A DNA stretch of 55,929 bases from an uncultured Porphyromonadaceae bacterium (GCA_902493335.1 CABUPJ010000018.1:1-55929); one strand, 5' to 3'; counted from the stretch's first letter, positions 15,623 through 25,300 are shown. Notes: a model not told the origin generated them from the sequence alone. Translations and numbers: made by a program.

Positions 15623-16876
15623 ATGTTCAGAAAATTAGCCACCGTAGGGCTGCTTCTTGCATTGGCCCTGTGCGCTCCCATCGCAGATGCTGCTAAAATC
15701 TATCAACTGGCAGATGCCATAGTTTACCTTAAGGACGGCACAACGAATCAATACAGCGGCCTGACAAAGCTATCGATGCCGCACAAAACCGATGCCCTCC
15801 AGAGAGTGGAAAACGCCTATACCAAAAATCAGAAAAAGGCGGGGGAGATTCCTTGGACCAAGGTCGACTCTGTGGTCATGTGGCTGCCGACACGGCCAGA
15901 CAGTCGCTATACCTTCGTATTCGTGCCAAAATACGGATGGTGCGCGCTTCTGGACAAAACGGCGCAATCCACCGCTTACTTTTATTCCGGAGGCGGTTAT
16001 CGCATCCGGCCCGACGGCGGTCTATGGTTCTACGATGACCGTAAACTGATAGTGGCTCACGACGGCAAGACATACAATCTGAAGAATCCCTACGATATGA
16101 AGCCCGATAAATTCGCCACAAAATTAGCCGAAATATCAGGTGGCGACACCGGGCTCGAATCGCGACTCAAGTATCTTCTGGGACGGGAATACCCCGACAA
16201 CTATGTGCGCATAGTGAAAATGAACGGCGATACCATCTACGGCTATCTCCACAACGACGCCAAGACGATAGCTAAAAACCTGTTCTCGAAATCGGGCACG
16301 CTGCTGCAATACATCAACATCAGCGAGGACCCCGACAGCAAGAGAACACGCTACTCTGCCGATGAAGTCAGCGAGATACGATGGTTCGACAGCAATATTG
16401 CGCCCAACACGATGGTATCCATGCCGGTGAACGCTCCGCGCATGTTCAAGGCCAAGAATTATACCCGCGGATTTATATGGCTGTGGGACAGGCGTCCGGC
16501 CGGCAGTATAATCAAATATGAAGTATGGGAAACCTCCGGTGGCCGAAACTCCATCAGCCGCCTCGTCCCTGTGGTAAGCGTATATTTCGAGGGCGCCAAA
16601 GGGGCGTTTATGCTCTTCTCCAACGGCTCTGTGAGCTTCGCTCTGCTCTATCATTACATGAAAGATGCCGCTCCAGAATTCCACAAAATGCTGAAAGAAT
16701 ATTATGGTGACAGTCCCGACGCGAAAGCTCACTGCAACGAACTTCGAGACAACCCCTCGACAATCCTGGATCTTTATGAGGAATACCTCAAGACCCATGA
16801 TTACATCGACGATCGTCCCGACGTGAAAGTGTCGGACGATGAAAAAGAAGACAATAAAGACGACAAAAAGAAATAA
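15623..16876 (+). CDS. Exported protein of unknown function
   Basis: A 417-residue secreted or periplasmic protein. The signal peptide is MFRKLATVGLLLALALCAPI ending near ADAAK. The mature part contains repeated beta-rich stretches (YQLADAIVYLKDGT, RIVKMNGDTIYGYLHNDAKT, VVSVYFEGAKGAF). The phrase VKMNGDTIYGYL resembles the small barrel units seen in Bacteroidetes surface proteins. The last 30 residues are highly charged (DVKVSDDEKEDNKDDKKK). I do not recognise a family. The gene ends 61 nt before the convergent DUF4143 gene, with a shared hairpin between them. Confidence 0.75.
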   Translation: MFRKLATVGLLLALALCAPIADAAKIYQLADAIVYLKDGTTNQYSGLTKLSMPHKTDALQRVENAYTKNQKKAGEIPWTKVDSVVMWLPTRPDSRYTFVFVPKYGWCALLDKTAQSTAYFYSGGGYRIRPDGGLWFYDDRKLIVAHDGKTYNLKNPYDMKPDKFATKLAEISGGDTGLESRLKYLLGREYPDNYVRIVKMNGDTIYGYLHNDAKTIAKNLFSKSGTLLQYINISEDPDSKRTRYSADEVSEIRWFDSNIAPNTMVSMPVNAPRMFKAKNYTRGFIWLWDRRPAGSIIKYEVWETSGGRNSISRLVPVVSVYFEGAKGAFMLFSNGSVSFALLYHYMKDAAPEFHKMLKEYYGDSPDAKAHCNELRDNPSTILDLYEEYLKTHDYIDDRPDVKVSDDEKEDNKDDKKK

Positions 16877-16895
16877 TCTTCTCTTCAGTGTTCTC

Positions 16896-16930
16896 ATACC
16901 CCGGGCGGCGAAAGCATCACCCCGGGGTAT
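16896..16930. terminator. Stem-loop between convergent genes
   Basis: A perfect 10-bp inverted repeat, ATACCCCGGG (16896-16905) with CCCGGGGTAT (16921-16930), separated by 15 nt. There is no clear U tract on either strand, so it may be a bidirectional terminator of lower strength. Confidence 0.55.
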
Positions 16931-16936
16931 TCATTA

Positions 16937-18190
16937 TCATAATTCCAAAGAATTCTCATTGAGAAGAAAGTCGTAGATGCTTATGATTGTTATTCCCGAT
17001 TCGTTTCGGATGACCGGGGTTGATTCGCCAAGGATTATGATTTTTTTGAATGAATCATCTATGCTTCTCAATGAGGTTTCCTCTTGTCTGACTTTTTCTT
17101 CGTCAATCATTCTGTATGCTGACTGAATATAGTAGCGCCGGCTGCCTTGATTGCAGACAAAATCAACTTCGTAGTACCTGCGTATACGGTTCCCGTCATC
17201 ATCCCTCACTTGCTTGGAAACGACACCGACGTCGACATTGAATCCCCGGATAAGCAGCTCGTTATAGATAATATTTTCAAGGAGGTGAGTAAATTCTATC
17301 TGCCGAAAATTCAACCTTGCATTTCGAAGGCCACTGTCGACAAAGTAGTATTTGTATGGACTGTCGATATATCTTTTACCTTTAATGTCATATCGGCATG
17401 ATTTCTCAATCAAATAAGATTCGCAAAGATAGTTCAGATATGAAGTTATGGTCATGCGGTTAACCTTTTTATGCTTCACGCTTTCAAAGGTATTGGATAG
17501 TTTAGTGGGATTTGTAAGACCGCCTATAGTCGATGCCAGGATATCAAGTAGCTCATCAAGCTCTTCGACGTTCTTTATATTATAGCGTTCTACTATATCT
17601 CGAATATATGTACGCTGAAACAAGGCTTTCAATACTTCAGACTTTTCTTTTTCGGTATTTCTAAGCACAACCTGAGGCATGCCGCCAAAAATCATATATT
17701 CACGTAGATTTAAAGTCTTATCATCACCTCTTGCTGAACTGAACTCACTAAAACTAAGTGGATGGAGTCTTACTTCGTCGCCACGTCCGGCAAATTCTGT
17801 CCGTACATTACTTGAAAGAAAACGTGCGTTGCTACCTGTAACATACACATCGACATTGGGCATATTGAGATAACTGTTAAGTACGTCTTCAAATTCCGGG
17901 ACGAGCTGAATCTCGTCAATCATTACATAGTGCATTTCATTGTCTTTGATTCTTGAATCGATGAATGCAAGCAGATTGTCCGGGTCCCGCAACGCCTTGT
18001 TTCTCCTGTCTTCAAGATTTATGTCAATGATGTGGTCATTGTCCACGCCGTGCTCCTTAAGCCATCCGGCATATAGAGTGGAAAGCAGGAACGACTTGCC
18101 ACAACGGCGGATTCCGGTGACGATTTTAATCATTCCGTTATGGCGCAAGGCGATTAGTTGTTTAAGGTAAAGAGGTCTTTCTATAATCAT
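16937..18190 (-). CDS. AAA_14/DUF4143 ATPase
   Basis: A 417-residue ATP-binding protein of the AAA_14 plus DUF4143 type, widespread in Bacteroidetes and archaea with unknown function. The Walker A motif GIRRCGKSFLL lies near residues 27-37. Walker B appears as HYVMIDEIQLV near residue 92. The sensor-like VYVTGSNARFLSS is also present. The C-terminal DUF4143 part includes KYYFVDSGLRNARL and a PD-(D/E)XK-like EVDFVCNQGSRRYYIQ segment. The gene is monocistronic with a well-formed promoter, and an almost perfect 17-bp palindrome lies between promoter and start codon. Related ATPases occur near mobile or defence genes, but no specific function can be claimed. Confidence 0.88.
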   Translation of the reverse strand: MIIERPLYLKQLIALRHNGMIKIVTGIRRCGKSFLLSTLYAGWLKEHGVDNDHIIDINLEDRRNKALRDPDNLLAFIDSRIKDNEMHYVMIDEIQLVPEFEDVLNSYLNMPNVDVYVTGSNARFLSSNVRTEFAGRGDEVRLHPLSFSEFSSARGDDKTLNLREYMIFGGMPQVVLRNTEKEKSEVLKALFQRTYIRDIVERYNIKNVEELDELLDILASTIGGLTNPTKLSNTFESVKHKKVNRMTITSYLNYLCESYLIEKSCRYDIKGKRYIDSPYKYYFVDSGLRNARLNFRQIEFTHLLENIIYNELLIRGFNVDVGVVSKQVRDDDGNRIRRYYEVDFVCNQGSRRYYIQSAYRMIDEEKVRQEETSLRSIDDSFKKIIILGESTPVIRNESGITIISIYDFLLNENSLEL

Positions 18191-18192
18191 GT

Positions 18193-18232
18193 CATTGTCG
18201 AATTCTGTGTCTTGTCACAGAATTTGACAATG
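18193..18232 (-). promoter_or_regulatory. Near-perfect palindrome in the leader of the DUF4143 gene (operator or RNA hairpin)
   Basis: The arms 18193-18209 and 18216-18232 (CATTGTCGAATTCTGTG with CACAGAATTTGACAATG) pair at 16 of 17 positions around a 6-nt loop. It begins 3 nt before the ATG and overlaps the predicted transcription start, so it could be a repressor site or a translation-blocking hairpin. Confidence 0.55.
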
Positions 18233-18263
18233 CAAAATTAATCAATAGTTGTTACACAGCAAA
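18233..18263 (-). promoter_or_regulatory. Promoter of the DUF4143 gene
   Basis: On the minus strand TTTG (18263-18260), a 19-bp spacer, then TAATTTTG (18240-18233): an ideal Bacteroidetes promoter directly abutting the palindrome. Confidence 0.75.
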
Positions 18264-18349
18264 ATTACGTATAGCAAATTAGGGCTGCATTGACAATGCT
18301 TTGTAAGCCGAAGTCGCGTTATTGCGGCGCAGGGTTGCGGAGGATTTTG

Positions 18350-18357
18350 TAATTTTG
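18350..18357 (+). promoter_or_regulatory. Promoter -7 box of the DMT transporter gene
   Basis: TAATTTTG, a perfect TAnnTTTG match, lies 37 nt before the ATG at 18395. Confidence 0.6.
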
Positions 18358-18394
18358 CAGTCGGAATATTTTAGATGAAGTTAATTCGCAAAGG

Positions 18395-19294
18395 ATGGAA
18401 ATGAGTAAGGCTAAGGGGCACCTCGCCATGCTGGGGGCCAATGTTATGTGGGGACTTATGTCGCCGGTTGCCAAGATGGTTTTTGCCGTGGGCGTTGTGG
18501 CCCCGATGGTTATGGTTGATTTCAGGGTGGCGGGCGCCGCCGCGCTTTTCTGGCTCACCTCTCTGTTTCTGCCTCGCGAACATGTGCCGTTGGGCGACAT
18601 CCTCCGGCTCGCAGGCGCCGGAATGCTTGGCGTGCTTTTAAACCAGGGATTCTTCATTGTGGGTGTGAGTCTGACATCGCCTGGCGAAGCCTCGCTGGTC
18701 ACTACGACGATGCCGATGTGGGTGATGCTGCTCGCGTGGCTGATTCTTCGCGAGCCCATCACCCCGAAGAAGGCGGGTGGCATAGTCCTCGGCGCCGCCG
18801 GCGCGATTATCCTGATTGCGAGCAGCGGCGCACAGGCGCGCGGCTCAAATCCGGCGTTGGGCGATGTGATTGTGCTGTTGGCGCAGCTGAGTTATGCGCT
18901 TTATCTGACGCTGTACCGCAATTTTATACGTAAATATAGCCTGGTGACGCTGATGAAATGGATGTTTCTGTCTGCCGCAGTCGTGGCGCTGCCGGCAAGC
19001 ATACATTGGCTCGGAGCGACCGACTGGAGCGCTGTCTCCCGGATGGAATGGTGCGGCATAACATACGTGGTGATATGCGGCACCTTCCTCGCCTATATCT
19101 GCATAATGATCGGTCAGAAGCGGTTGCGGCCTACGCTGGTGGGTATGTATAACTACGTGCAGCCCGTCGTAGCCACGATTACAGGTGTGTGCCTCGGCCT
19201 CGACACGTTCACTCCGCTCAAGGCTCTCGCGATTGTTCTTATATTCTCCGGCGTCTGGCTTGTGACAATAAGCAAAGCCAAGTCGCAGGAATAA
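18395..19294 (+). CDS. DMT superfamily (EamA) transporter
   Basis: A 299-residue inner-membrane permease with ten predicted helices arranged as two EamA repeats. The first repeat begins GHLAMLGANVMWGLMSPVAK. The typical motif TSPGEASLVTTTMPMWVMLL is near residue 91, followed by AWLILREPITPKKAGGIVLG. The second repeat ends VLIFSGVWLVTISKAK. Members export amino acids, nucleobases or other metabolites; the substrate here cannot be read from sequence. The second Met (position 3) is an alternative start. It is transcribed alone. Confidence 0.9.
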   Translation: MEMSKAKGHLAMLGANVMWGLMSPVAKMVFAVGVVAPMVMVDFRVAGAAALFWLTSLFLPREHVPLGDILRLAGAGMLGVLLNQGFFIVGVSLTSPGEASLVTTTMPMWVMLLAWLILREPITPKKAGGIVLGAAGAIILIASSGAQARGSNPALGDVIVLLAQLSYALYLTLYRNFIRKYSLVTLMKWMFLSAAVVALPASIHWLGATDWSAVSRMEWCGITYVVICGTFLAYICIMIGQKRLRPTLVGMYNYVQPVVATITGVCLGLDTFTPLKALAIVLIFSGVWLVTISKAKSQE

Positions 19295-19354
19295 CAACGT
19301 GATTATAGCCGGACATTTTCAAGATAAGTTTACTGTTTGTCAGAGAATAATACT

Positions 19355-19362
19355 TACCTTTG
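19355..19362 (+). promoter_or_regulatory. Promoter -7 box retained from a truncated RhuM-like gene
   Basis: TACCTTTG is a perfect match to TAnnTTTG, with TTTG upstream at 19336-19339 (15-bp spacing, short). The ATG of the remnant follows after 3 nt, so the leader would be minimal. Confidence 0.45.
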
Positions 19363-19365
19363 CGC

Positions 19366-19488
19366 ATGGAAGCTTTGCAAGAAAATGAAATCATAATTTA
19401 TCAGCCTGACGAGACGCTCAAACTGAACGTCAGAGTTGAGGGTGATATCGTTTGGCTAAATCGAAATCAATTACACCCTGAGCCATGA
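19366..19488 (+). pseudogene. N-terminal fragment of a RhuM-family protein
   Basis: A 40-codon frame. Its first part (NEIIIYQPDETLKLNVRVEG then DIVWLNRNQL) matches the start of virulence-associated RhuM family proteins, where EIxIYQ...VRxExxTVWLTQxQ is conserved. The frame stops right after this segment, so the remaining 250-300 residues are lost. Its stop overlaps the ATG of the next gene by 4 nt (ATGA), so the remnant may now act as a leader peptide for the gene at 19485. The assignment rests on motif memory. Confidence 0.6.
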
Positions 19489-20270
19489 GATATTTATTGA
19501 TTTATATTGCTGTTATCGGAGTTTGTCTGATTGGCTTCAGTCAGAACCGTTTTTATAGCGAACGCGGTATTTTGAATGGCGAGTTTTATATAAAGGCTGA
19601 TGGAGAAGACTCTTTCCCTAAGCTTAAAGACACGATACTCTTTGAGGCTCAGCTACCTATCTACGAATGGGACGAGCGCGACAGTTTCACGAAGATGATA
19701 AAACCTGTGGTCGACGATTTCGTGGCATGCACCGTCAGACGTGGCAAAAAATGGAATTCATCCTTCTTTATTCAGACGCCACCTGTAGCCAAAGACACGG
19801 CCGGCAATATACTCGACAGTGTCAGGGTAGCAAGCTTTTACGTTGAAACGGAATTTGGTAATCTATCAACTATTTACGGAGGAGGTTTGCCAAACGGTGT
19901 ATTAGTCTACGACAATCCCGACAGCGCAGAAGTAGAGCCGCTGATATTATGTTATATATATGATTGCGATGATTCGCCAAAGAAAAGCTATGAATTTATC
20001 AACACAGGCGATACGCTTAAATATCAGCTCATTGGGCCACACATCGATCCGAGCAGAATACTGCGTTTCTTCGATGACCGCGTAGACAACAGATTTTGGG
20101 GCATCGTAACCGAGGACTCGGTAATCGTCCTCGAATACTTCTATGAAGACCACCCGTATACCTACTTATACGATGGCCGTCAGACAGTCTTAGACGACAG
20201 CTTCAAAGAAAAATTCTCAACTCTCGGCATTAAAGCTGTCGGCTATACGCCACCGAGAGCAAAGAAATGA
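19485..20270 (+). CDS. Secreted protein of unknown function
   Basis: A 261-residue protein with an N-terminal signal sequence, MRYLLIYIAVIGVCLIGFSQ, and a soluble mature part. No known domain is seen. The mature region is acidic, with many aromatic residues (FYVETEFGNLSTIYGGGLPN, VLEYFYEDHPYTYLY). The start overlaps the truncated RhuM-like frame by 4 nt, and no other promoter is evident, so expression probably depends on the RhuM promoter. It could be a junction gene left by recombination. Confidence 0.65.
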   Translation: MRYLLIYIAVIGVCLIGFSQNRFYSERGILNGEFYIKADGEDSFPKLKDTILFEAQLPIYEWDERDSFTKMIKPVVDDFVACTVRRGKKWNSSFFIQTPPVAKDTAGNILDSVRVASFYVETEFGNLSTIYGGGLPNGVLVYDNPDSAEVEPLILCYIYDCDDSPKKSYEFINTGDTLKYQLIGPHIDPSRILRFFDDRVDNRFWGIVTEDSVIVLEYFYEDHPYTYLYDGRQTVLDDSFKEKFSTLGIKAVGYTPPRAKK

Positions 20271-20371
20271 TTTTTATTCTAAAAACCGGCAAATATCAGA
20301 ATCAATACCATTTTTGAACGCAGGGGAAAATATATTCACCACACGGTCAAACGGGTGTGGACGGGGTTTTC

Positions 20372-20379
20372 TATTTTTG
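20372..20379 (+). promoter_or_regulatory. Promoter -7 box of the carboxylesterase gene
   Basis: TATTTTTG matches TAnnTTTG and lies 29 nt before the ATG at 20408. This excludes the in-frame ATG at 20357 as the start. Confidence 0.55.
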
Positions 20380-20407
20380 CAGGCGTGTTAAATCCCTTTT
20401 TATACCT

Positions 20408-21949
20408 ATGAAACGATTACTGACCCTACTGTCGGCGATAGCTGTCTCGGCTGTCGCCATCAACGCCCAGATTCTTCGCACGGTGTGTGAACAGGGCGAA
20501 ATCGAGGGCGAGCTCCACAACGGCTATGCTCTCTACAAAGCCATTCCTTATGCCGAGAAGCCCGTCGGCGACCTGCGCTGGCATGCGCCTGTCAGGAAAG
20601 CCGCATGGCAAGGTGTCTATAAAGCTGAAAACTGGGGCGACCGTCCGATGCAGATCACAGATCCCAATCAAAGCGGCAATGCTCTGCCTATGAGCGAAGA
20701 CTGCCTTTATCTCAGTGTGTCGACGCCGGCCAAAGACGCGTCCGAACGCCTGCCCGTCTTTGTCAACATCCATGGCGGCGCTTTTTTCACCGGATCTTAC
20801 AGCGGCACTCAGGACAGTTTTGTCAACAACGGCATCGTCTATTGCAGCATAGCCTACCGTCTGGGAGCATTCGGCTTCATGGCCCATCCCGAAGCGGCCA
20901 AAGAATCAGAGCACGGTATCGCCGGCAACTATGGCCTGATGGATCAGATTATGGCACTGCAATGGATTCACGACAACATTTCACGCTTCGGCGGCGACCC
21001 CGACAATGTGACAATCTGCGGCGAATCTGCCGGCGGCATCTCGGTGAGCATACTCTGCGCGTCGCCTCTGTGCAAGGGTCTGTTCCGACGCGCCATCTGC
21101 GAGAGCGGCGGCAACCTTCTGCCGATAAGGACAAGCGCAGTCTCGGTCTGCGGCTCGGCCCAGGACGCCACATATGCCCGCAGCATCGGCCTCGAATTTC
21201 AGAAAGCGCTCGGCTGCAAGAATCTCAAACAGATGCGTCGCCTTCCCGCCGAAGCCATACTTGCCAAGACCCAGTTTGACAAATACTGGCCATCGGTCGA
21301 CGGTTATGTCATCACAGGCGACACCTATGAGGCTTATCTCAAAGGCGACTACAACGATGTCGACCTCATCGTCGGCTATAACTCAGACGAAGGCAGCCTT
21401 TTTGTCCACGGCGCGGGGCTCGACGCCTATAACAGGATGATAGAGCTTAATTTTCCTGACGACCGCGAGGGTTTCATGAAAGCATATCCCGCCACAAACG
21501 ACAGTGAGGCCCTGCAGGCACAGCGCGACGTCTTCCGTGACGTCGCTTTCGGATGGCCGTCATGGGCCTGGGCGACACTTCAGACGCGCACAGGCAAGCA
21601 TCCCGTCTATTTCTACTACTTCGACCAGCTTTCGGAAAACACCCTCATGCGCGGCACACGCGGCGCCACCCACGTCGCCGAGATGCCCTTTATCTATGGC
21701 TTCAACTTCGGCGGCAAGATGACCGAGACCGACATACACATGGCGCAGATCATGGAACGCTATTGGATCAACTTCATCAAGACCGGCAATCCCAATGCCA
21801 CGGCTCTGCCATATTGGCCGGTTTTCAGCGAGAAGACCCCTTCGGTGATGTATATGCATGAGGGCTTCAGTCTCGGCACCGCACCCAATATGGCCCAGAA
21901 TGAATTCCTCGAACGCTATTTCGCCAAGATACGTCAGAGTTCAAAATAA
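20408..21949 (+). CDS. Secreted type-B carboxylesterase
   Basis: A 513-residue alpha/beta hydrolase (carboxylesterase family, PF00135). The signal peptide is MKRLLTLLSAIAVSAVAINA. The N-terminal YKAIPYAEKPVGDLRW is the family signature for the substrate gate. The oxyanion region is NIHGGAFFTGS. The nucleophile elbow GESAGG has Ser207. The acidic partner lies in YNSDEGSLF, and the His in THVAEMPF. It should hydrolyse carboxylic esters in the periplasm or outside the cell. A second member at 32876 lies in the PUL; this one stands alone, followed by a terminator. The true substrate is unknown. Confidence 0.9.
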   Translation: MKRLLTLLSAIAVSAVAINAQILRTVCEQGEIEGELHNGYALYKAIPYAEKPVGDLRWHAPVRKAAWQGVYKAENWGDRPMQITDPNQSGNALPMSEDCLYLSVSTPAKDASERLPVFVNIHGGAFFTGSYSGTQDSFVNNGIVYCSIAYRLGAFGFMAHPEAAKESEHGIAGNYGLMDQIMALQWIHDNISRFGGDPDNVTICGESAGGISVSILCASPLCKGLFRRAICESGGNLLPIRTSAVSVCGSAQDATYARSIGLEFQKALGCKNLKQMRRLPAEAILAKTQFDKYWPSVDGYVITGDTYEAYLKGDYNDVDLIVGYNSDEGSLFVHGAGLDAYNRMIELNFPDDREGFMKAYPATNDSEALQAQRDVFRDVAFGWPSWAWATLQTRTGKHPVYFYYFDQLSENTLMRGTRGATHVAEMPFIYGFNFGGKMTETDIHMAQIMERYWINFIKTGNPNATALPYWPVFSEKTPSVMYMHEGFSLGTAPNMAQNEFLERYFAKIRQSSK

Positions 21950-21971
21950 CCTATTTATCCTACATACTTAG

Positions 21972-22019
21972 ATCACAGCTTTGTGCCTTCTAATGTGAAT
22001 GACACAAAGCTGTGATTTT
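21972..22019 (+). terminator. Terminator of the carboxylesterase gene
   Basis: A perfect 14-bp inverted repeat, ATCACAGCTTTGTG (21972-21985) with CACAAAGCTGTGAT (22003-22016), then a short T run. Confidence 0.85.
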
Positions 22020-22136
22020 ATATAAATGAACACTACCGACCATACATCAGAGCTCCATGCGATAGACGTTATAAACACTCCGGAGATTGTAGCCCCCGTG
22101 TTATCAAGCCGCTGTTTTTACGATAATCGGTCGCTT

Positions 22137-22226
22137 ACAAAAAGACGAGAGAGAAAACCTCAGGCTCTCCCTCTCCAGATGTTTTCACAACGGAATAATC
22201 CTTATTGTGATTTGCGTTGATTTTAC
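22137..22226 (-). ncRNA. tracrRNA of the type II-C CRISPR system
   Basis: The plus strand at 22205-22227 equals positions 2-24 of the CRISPR repeat (read on its transcribed strand) at 22 of 23 bases. The minus-strand transcript therefore carries the anti-repeat. After it come a small GGAttattCC hairpin and the segment GTTGTGAAAACATC, then a 13-bp terminator hairpin (22175-22163 with 22159-22147, loop of 3 nt, several G.U pairs) and a T run at 22143-22139. Anti-repeat, nexus-like hairpin and terminator are what a tracrRNA needs. It would base-pair with crRNA, be trimmed by RNase III and load Cas9. The predicted length is 85-90 nt. It is divergent from cas9. Both ends are predicted from promoter and terminator only. 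Confidence 0.85.
22139..22175 (-). terminator. Rho-independent terminator of the tracrRNA
   Basis: A 13-bp hairpin with a 3-nt loop (minus-strand arms 22175-22163 and 22159-22147) is followed by a five-T run. Confidence 0.8.
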
Positions 22227-22230
22227 TTCA

Positions 22231-22262
22231 CAAAGATATATGAAAATGACAAAAAATACAAA
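22231..22262 (-). promoter_or_regulatory. Promoter of the tracrRNA
   Basis: On the minus strand TTTG (22262-22259), exactly 20 bp, then TATCTTTG (22238-22231). Initiation about 7 nt further on falls at the edge of the anti-repeat. Confidence 0.8.
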
Positions 22263-22275
22263 TTTATTTTTTATT

Positions 22276-22307
22276 TTTGGGAATAAATATAAAAAATCAT
22301 ATCTTCC
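22276..22307 (+). promoter_or_regulatory. Candidate promoter of cas9-cas1-cas2
   Basis: TTTG (22276-22279), a 20-bp spacer, then TATCTTCC (22300-22307), two mismatches to TAnnTTTG. It is back-to-back with the tracrRNA promoter and leaves a leader of about 85 nt before cas9. It appears weaker than the tracrRNA promoter. Confidence 0.4.
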
Positions 22308-22397
22308 AGTTTTTAACCGTCAGTCAAAACGTCGTTATATAAAAGTGGAAGCGATTAACAGACAGTTGTTTATATACCAATATTATCAATCTTTACC

Positions 22398-25300
22398 ATG
22401 AAAGTTCTTGGACTTGATCTCGGGCCAACCTCTATCGGCTGGGCTTTAATTGAAACAGATGATAATAACAGACCTGAATCAATTTTAGGCATGGGCAGCC
22501 GCATCATCCCCTATAGCATCGACAATGCGGCATCGGATTTCTCAAAGGGGAAAGGCGAGAGCCCGTGCGCCGAACGTACGCGCTGCCGTCAGTTGAGACG
22601 GAATATCGACAGATTCCAGTTGCATCGAGAGCAGCTTGTAGAGCTATTGCGCGAAACAGGAATTATCAGGTCTGACATTAAAGTTTCGACAGCAAACCCT
22701 CTGGAAGTATGGAAAACGCGGTCAGACGCCGCCACTCCAGGGATGAAGCTGCCGCTGGAACAACTTGCCGCCGTATTACTACACATCAGCCACAGGCGTG
22801 GTTATAAACATGCCAAATCAGATATAGCAGATTCCGGACAGACTGAATATGTCAGTAAGATAAATGAGCGGTATGACGAGATAAAAAGTACAGGTAAAAC
22901 CGTCGGACAATATTTTTACAGCAGGTTGAAAGAATCTGAAATCATCAGCCGCAACGGTAAAAAATCTTATACATACCGCATAAAAGAACAGGTTTGTCCG
23001 CGCCAGGCTTATGAAGAAGAGGTAGATAGAATACTTATGGTACAGAGTGAGTTCTATCCTGAAGTACTTACCGAAGAAAATAAGAAGGCCATCAAACAGG
23101 TGATTTTCTATCAGCGGCCTCTTAAATCCTGTAAGAATCTTGTTTCGTTCTGTCAGTTTGAGCGGCGTCAATTTCTCAACAAAGCCGGGAAGAAAGTAGA
23201 AAGCGGGCCTAAAGTCACTCCCCGCACGTCGCCCTTGGCACAGATGTGCCGGATATATGAGGCGGTCAACAATATAAAGCTCGTCAATGCCCGCCGGCAA
23301 AACCATAAAATTGATTCGACGCCTTCACTGTTCGATGATTTTACCTCTGCTCAAAGAGAAGTGCGCAAATCAATGCCTGAATATCGCATTAACGATGAAG
23401 AGCGCGAACGTATCTTTGATTTTCTCAATACACATGAGAAATTTACAGAAAAAGACCTTCTCAAAATATTGGGCCTGACATCCGAGAACGGTTTCAGATC
23501 AGACAAAGCTCTCGGAAAGGGTATTCAGGGTAATACTACCCGATGTCAGATTGCCAATGCTCTTGGCAATCATCCTGATAAGGAAAAACTTTTGAGATTT
23601 GAGATTTCCGAAGTGATACCATCTTCCAGTCCTGATGTTGATACTGCGACAGGAGAGATTATCGCCCGCATTGATCCTCAGTATATCAACCAGCCGCTTT
23701 ATATGCTCTGGCATACGTTGTATTCAATCAATGACAAAGACGAGCTGTTTAAGACACTTTCGGATAAATTCGGCATCAGTGACACAGAAACGCTTGAGCG
23801 TCTGTATGCTTTGGATTTTGTCAAGGCTGGATATGCAAATAAATCCGCGAAATTTATCCGTAGACTGCTTCCTTTGCTCAGGAGAGGCATGATGTATAGT
23901 GATGCGTGTGCCATGCTTGGCGTAAACCATAGTAAAAGCATAACCAGGAGAGAGAACGAAGACCGGGAACTACAGCATCACCTTATGCCGTTGCAGAAAG
24001 GAGAGCTCAGGCAGCCCGTGGTAGAAAAGATTCTCAACCAGACCGTCAACGTAGTCAATGCTATTATAGACGAATATGGTGGTATCGACGAAGTGCGCGT
24101 GGAGCTGGCGAGAGAACTCAAGCGGGACAAGGAAGGGCGTGAGAAAATGTCTCGGAATATCTCTAAAAACGAGCGTGAGAATAAGGTTCTCGAAGGAGAA
24201 ATTGAAGAATTGAATATCCGGCCGACGCGCCGACGTATCCAAAAAATGAAAATGCTTAAGGAAACCGGCAACAAATGCATGTATTGTGGACGCCCGGTCA
24301 CGCCTTATCAGTTTATCGAAGGTCATGGATACGACATAGAGCATATCATCCCCCGTTCAAGATTATTTGATGACAGTCTTGCCAATAAGGTATGCGCCTG
24401 CCGCGAGTGCAATGCTGCCAAAGGTTCACAGACCGCTTTCGATTATATGAAATCGAGAAGCGAGCAAGAATTCAATTCATATATTGACCGTATAGAAGAG
24501 TTATATAAAGCCAACAAGATATCACGCACCAAGCGCGACCGGCTGAGGATGTCTGCCGCTGATATTCCCGACGATTTCATCGAAAGAGATTTGCGAGAGA
24601 CGCAATATATATCCCGTAAATCCATGGAAATCTTATCCGTAGCTGTGCGTAATGTTTATGCATCATCGGGGATGGTAACAGACTTTTTCAGACATGCGTG
24701 GGGATATGATACGATACTGCACGACATCAACCTTCCCCGGTATGAGGCAGCAGGTCTGACAGAAGAAATCGAATATGAGACACATGGCCAGAAGCATAAA
24801 GATATTCGTATCAAAGACTGGTCAAAACGCAAGGACCACAGACATCACGCACTTGACGCATTGGTTGTGGCACTGACGCGACAGGCATACATACAGCGAC
24901 TCAACACCCTGAATGCTCAGTCAGACAATGATAAAGGCGAAAAGTGGGCCGGACTTGACAAATGGGCTGCTGAAAGGCCCCATATCGACCGTCGGAAAGT
25001 GATTGAAGCACTCGAGACAGTAGCCGTTTCATATAAATCAGGCAAAAAGCTCACGACTCCCGGAAAACGTTATATCCGTAAAAACGGCAGACGGATATGC
25101 GTTCAGACCGGCATTACGATACCTCGCGCGCCATTACATAAAGAGACCATTTATGGAAAGATAAAAGTTGACGACGGCGAGAAGAAATTGAAATACGCCC
25201 TTCAGAATTTAGTACTTGTTAAAAACAGCGAAATTCGGCGGCAGCTTGCATCACGGTTACAGGAGAACGACGGAGATGTCGGCAAGACCATAAAGGCGTT

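Noticed and set aside
22026..22220. 64-codon plus-strand frame upstream of cas9
   Set aside because: It lies across the tracrRNA and its terminator, has no promoter and no recognisable family.
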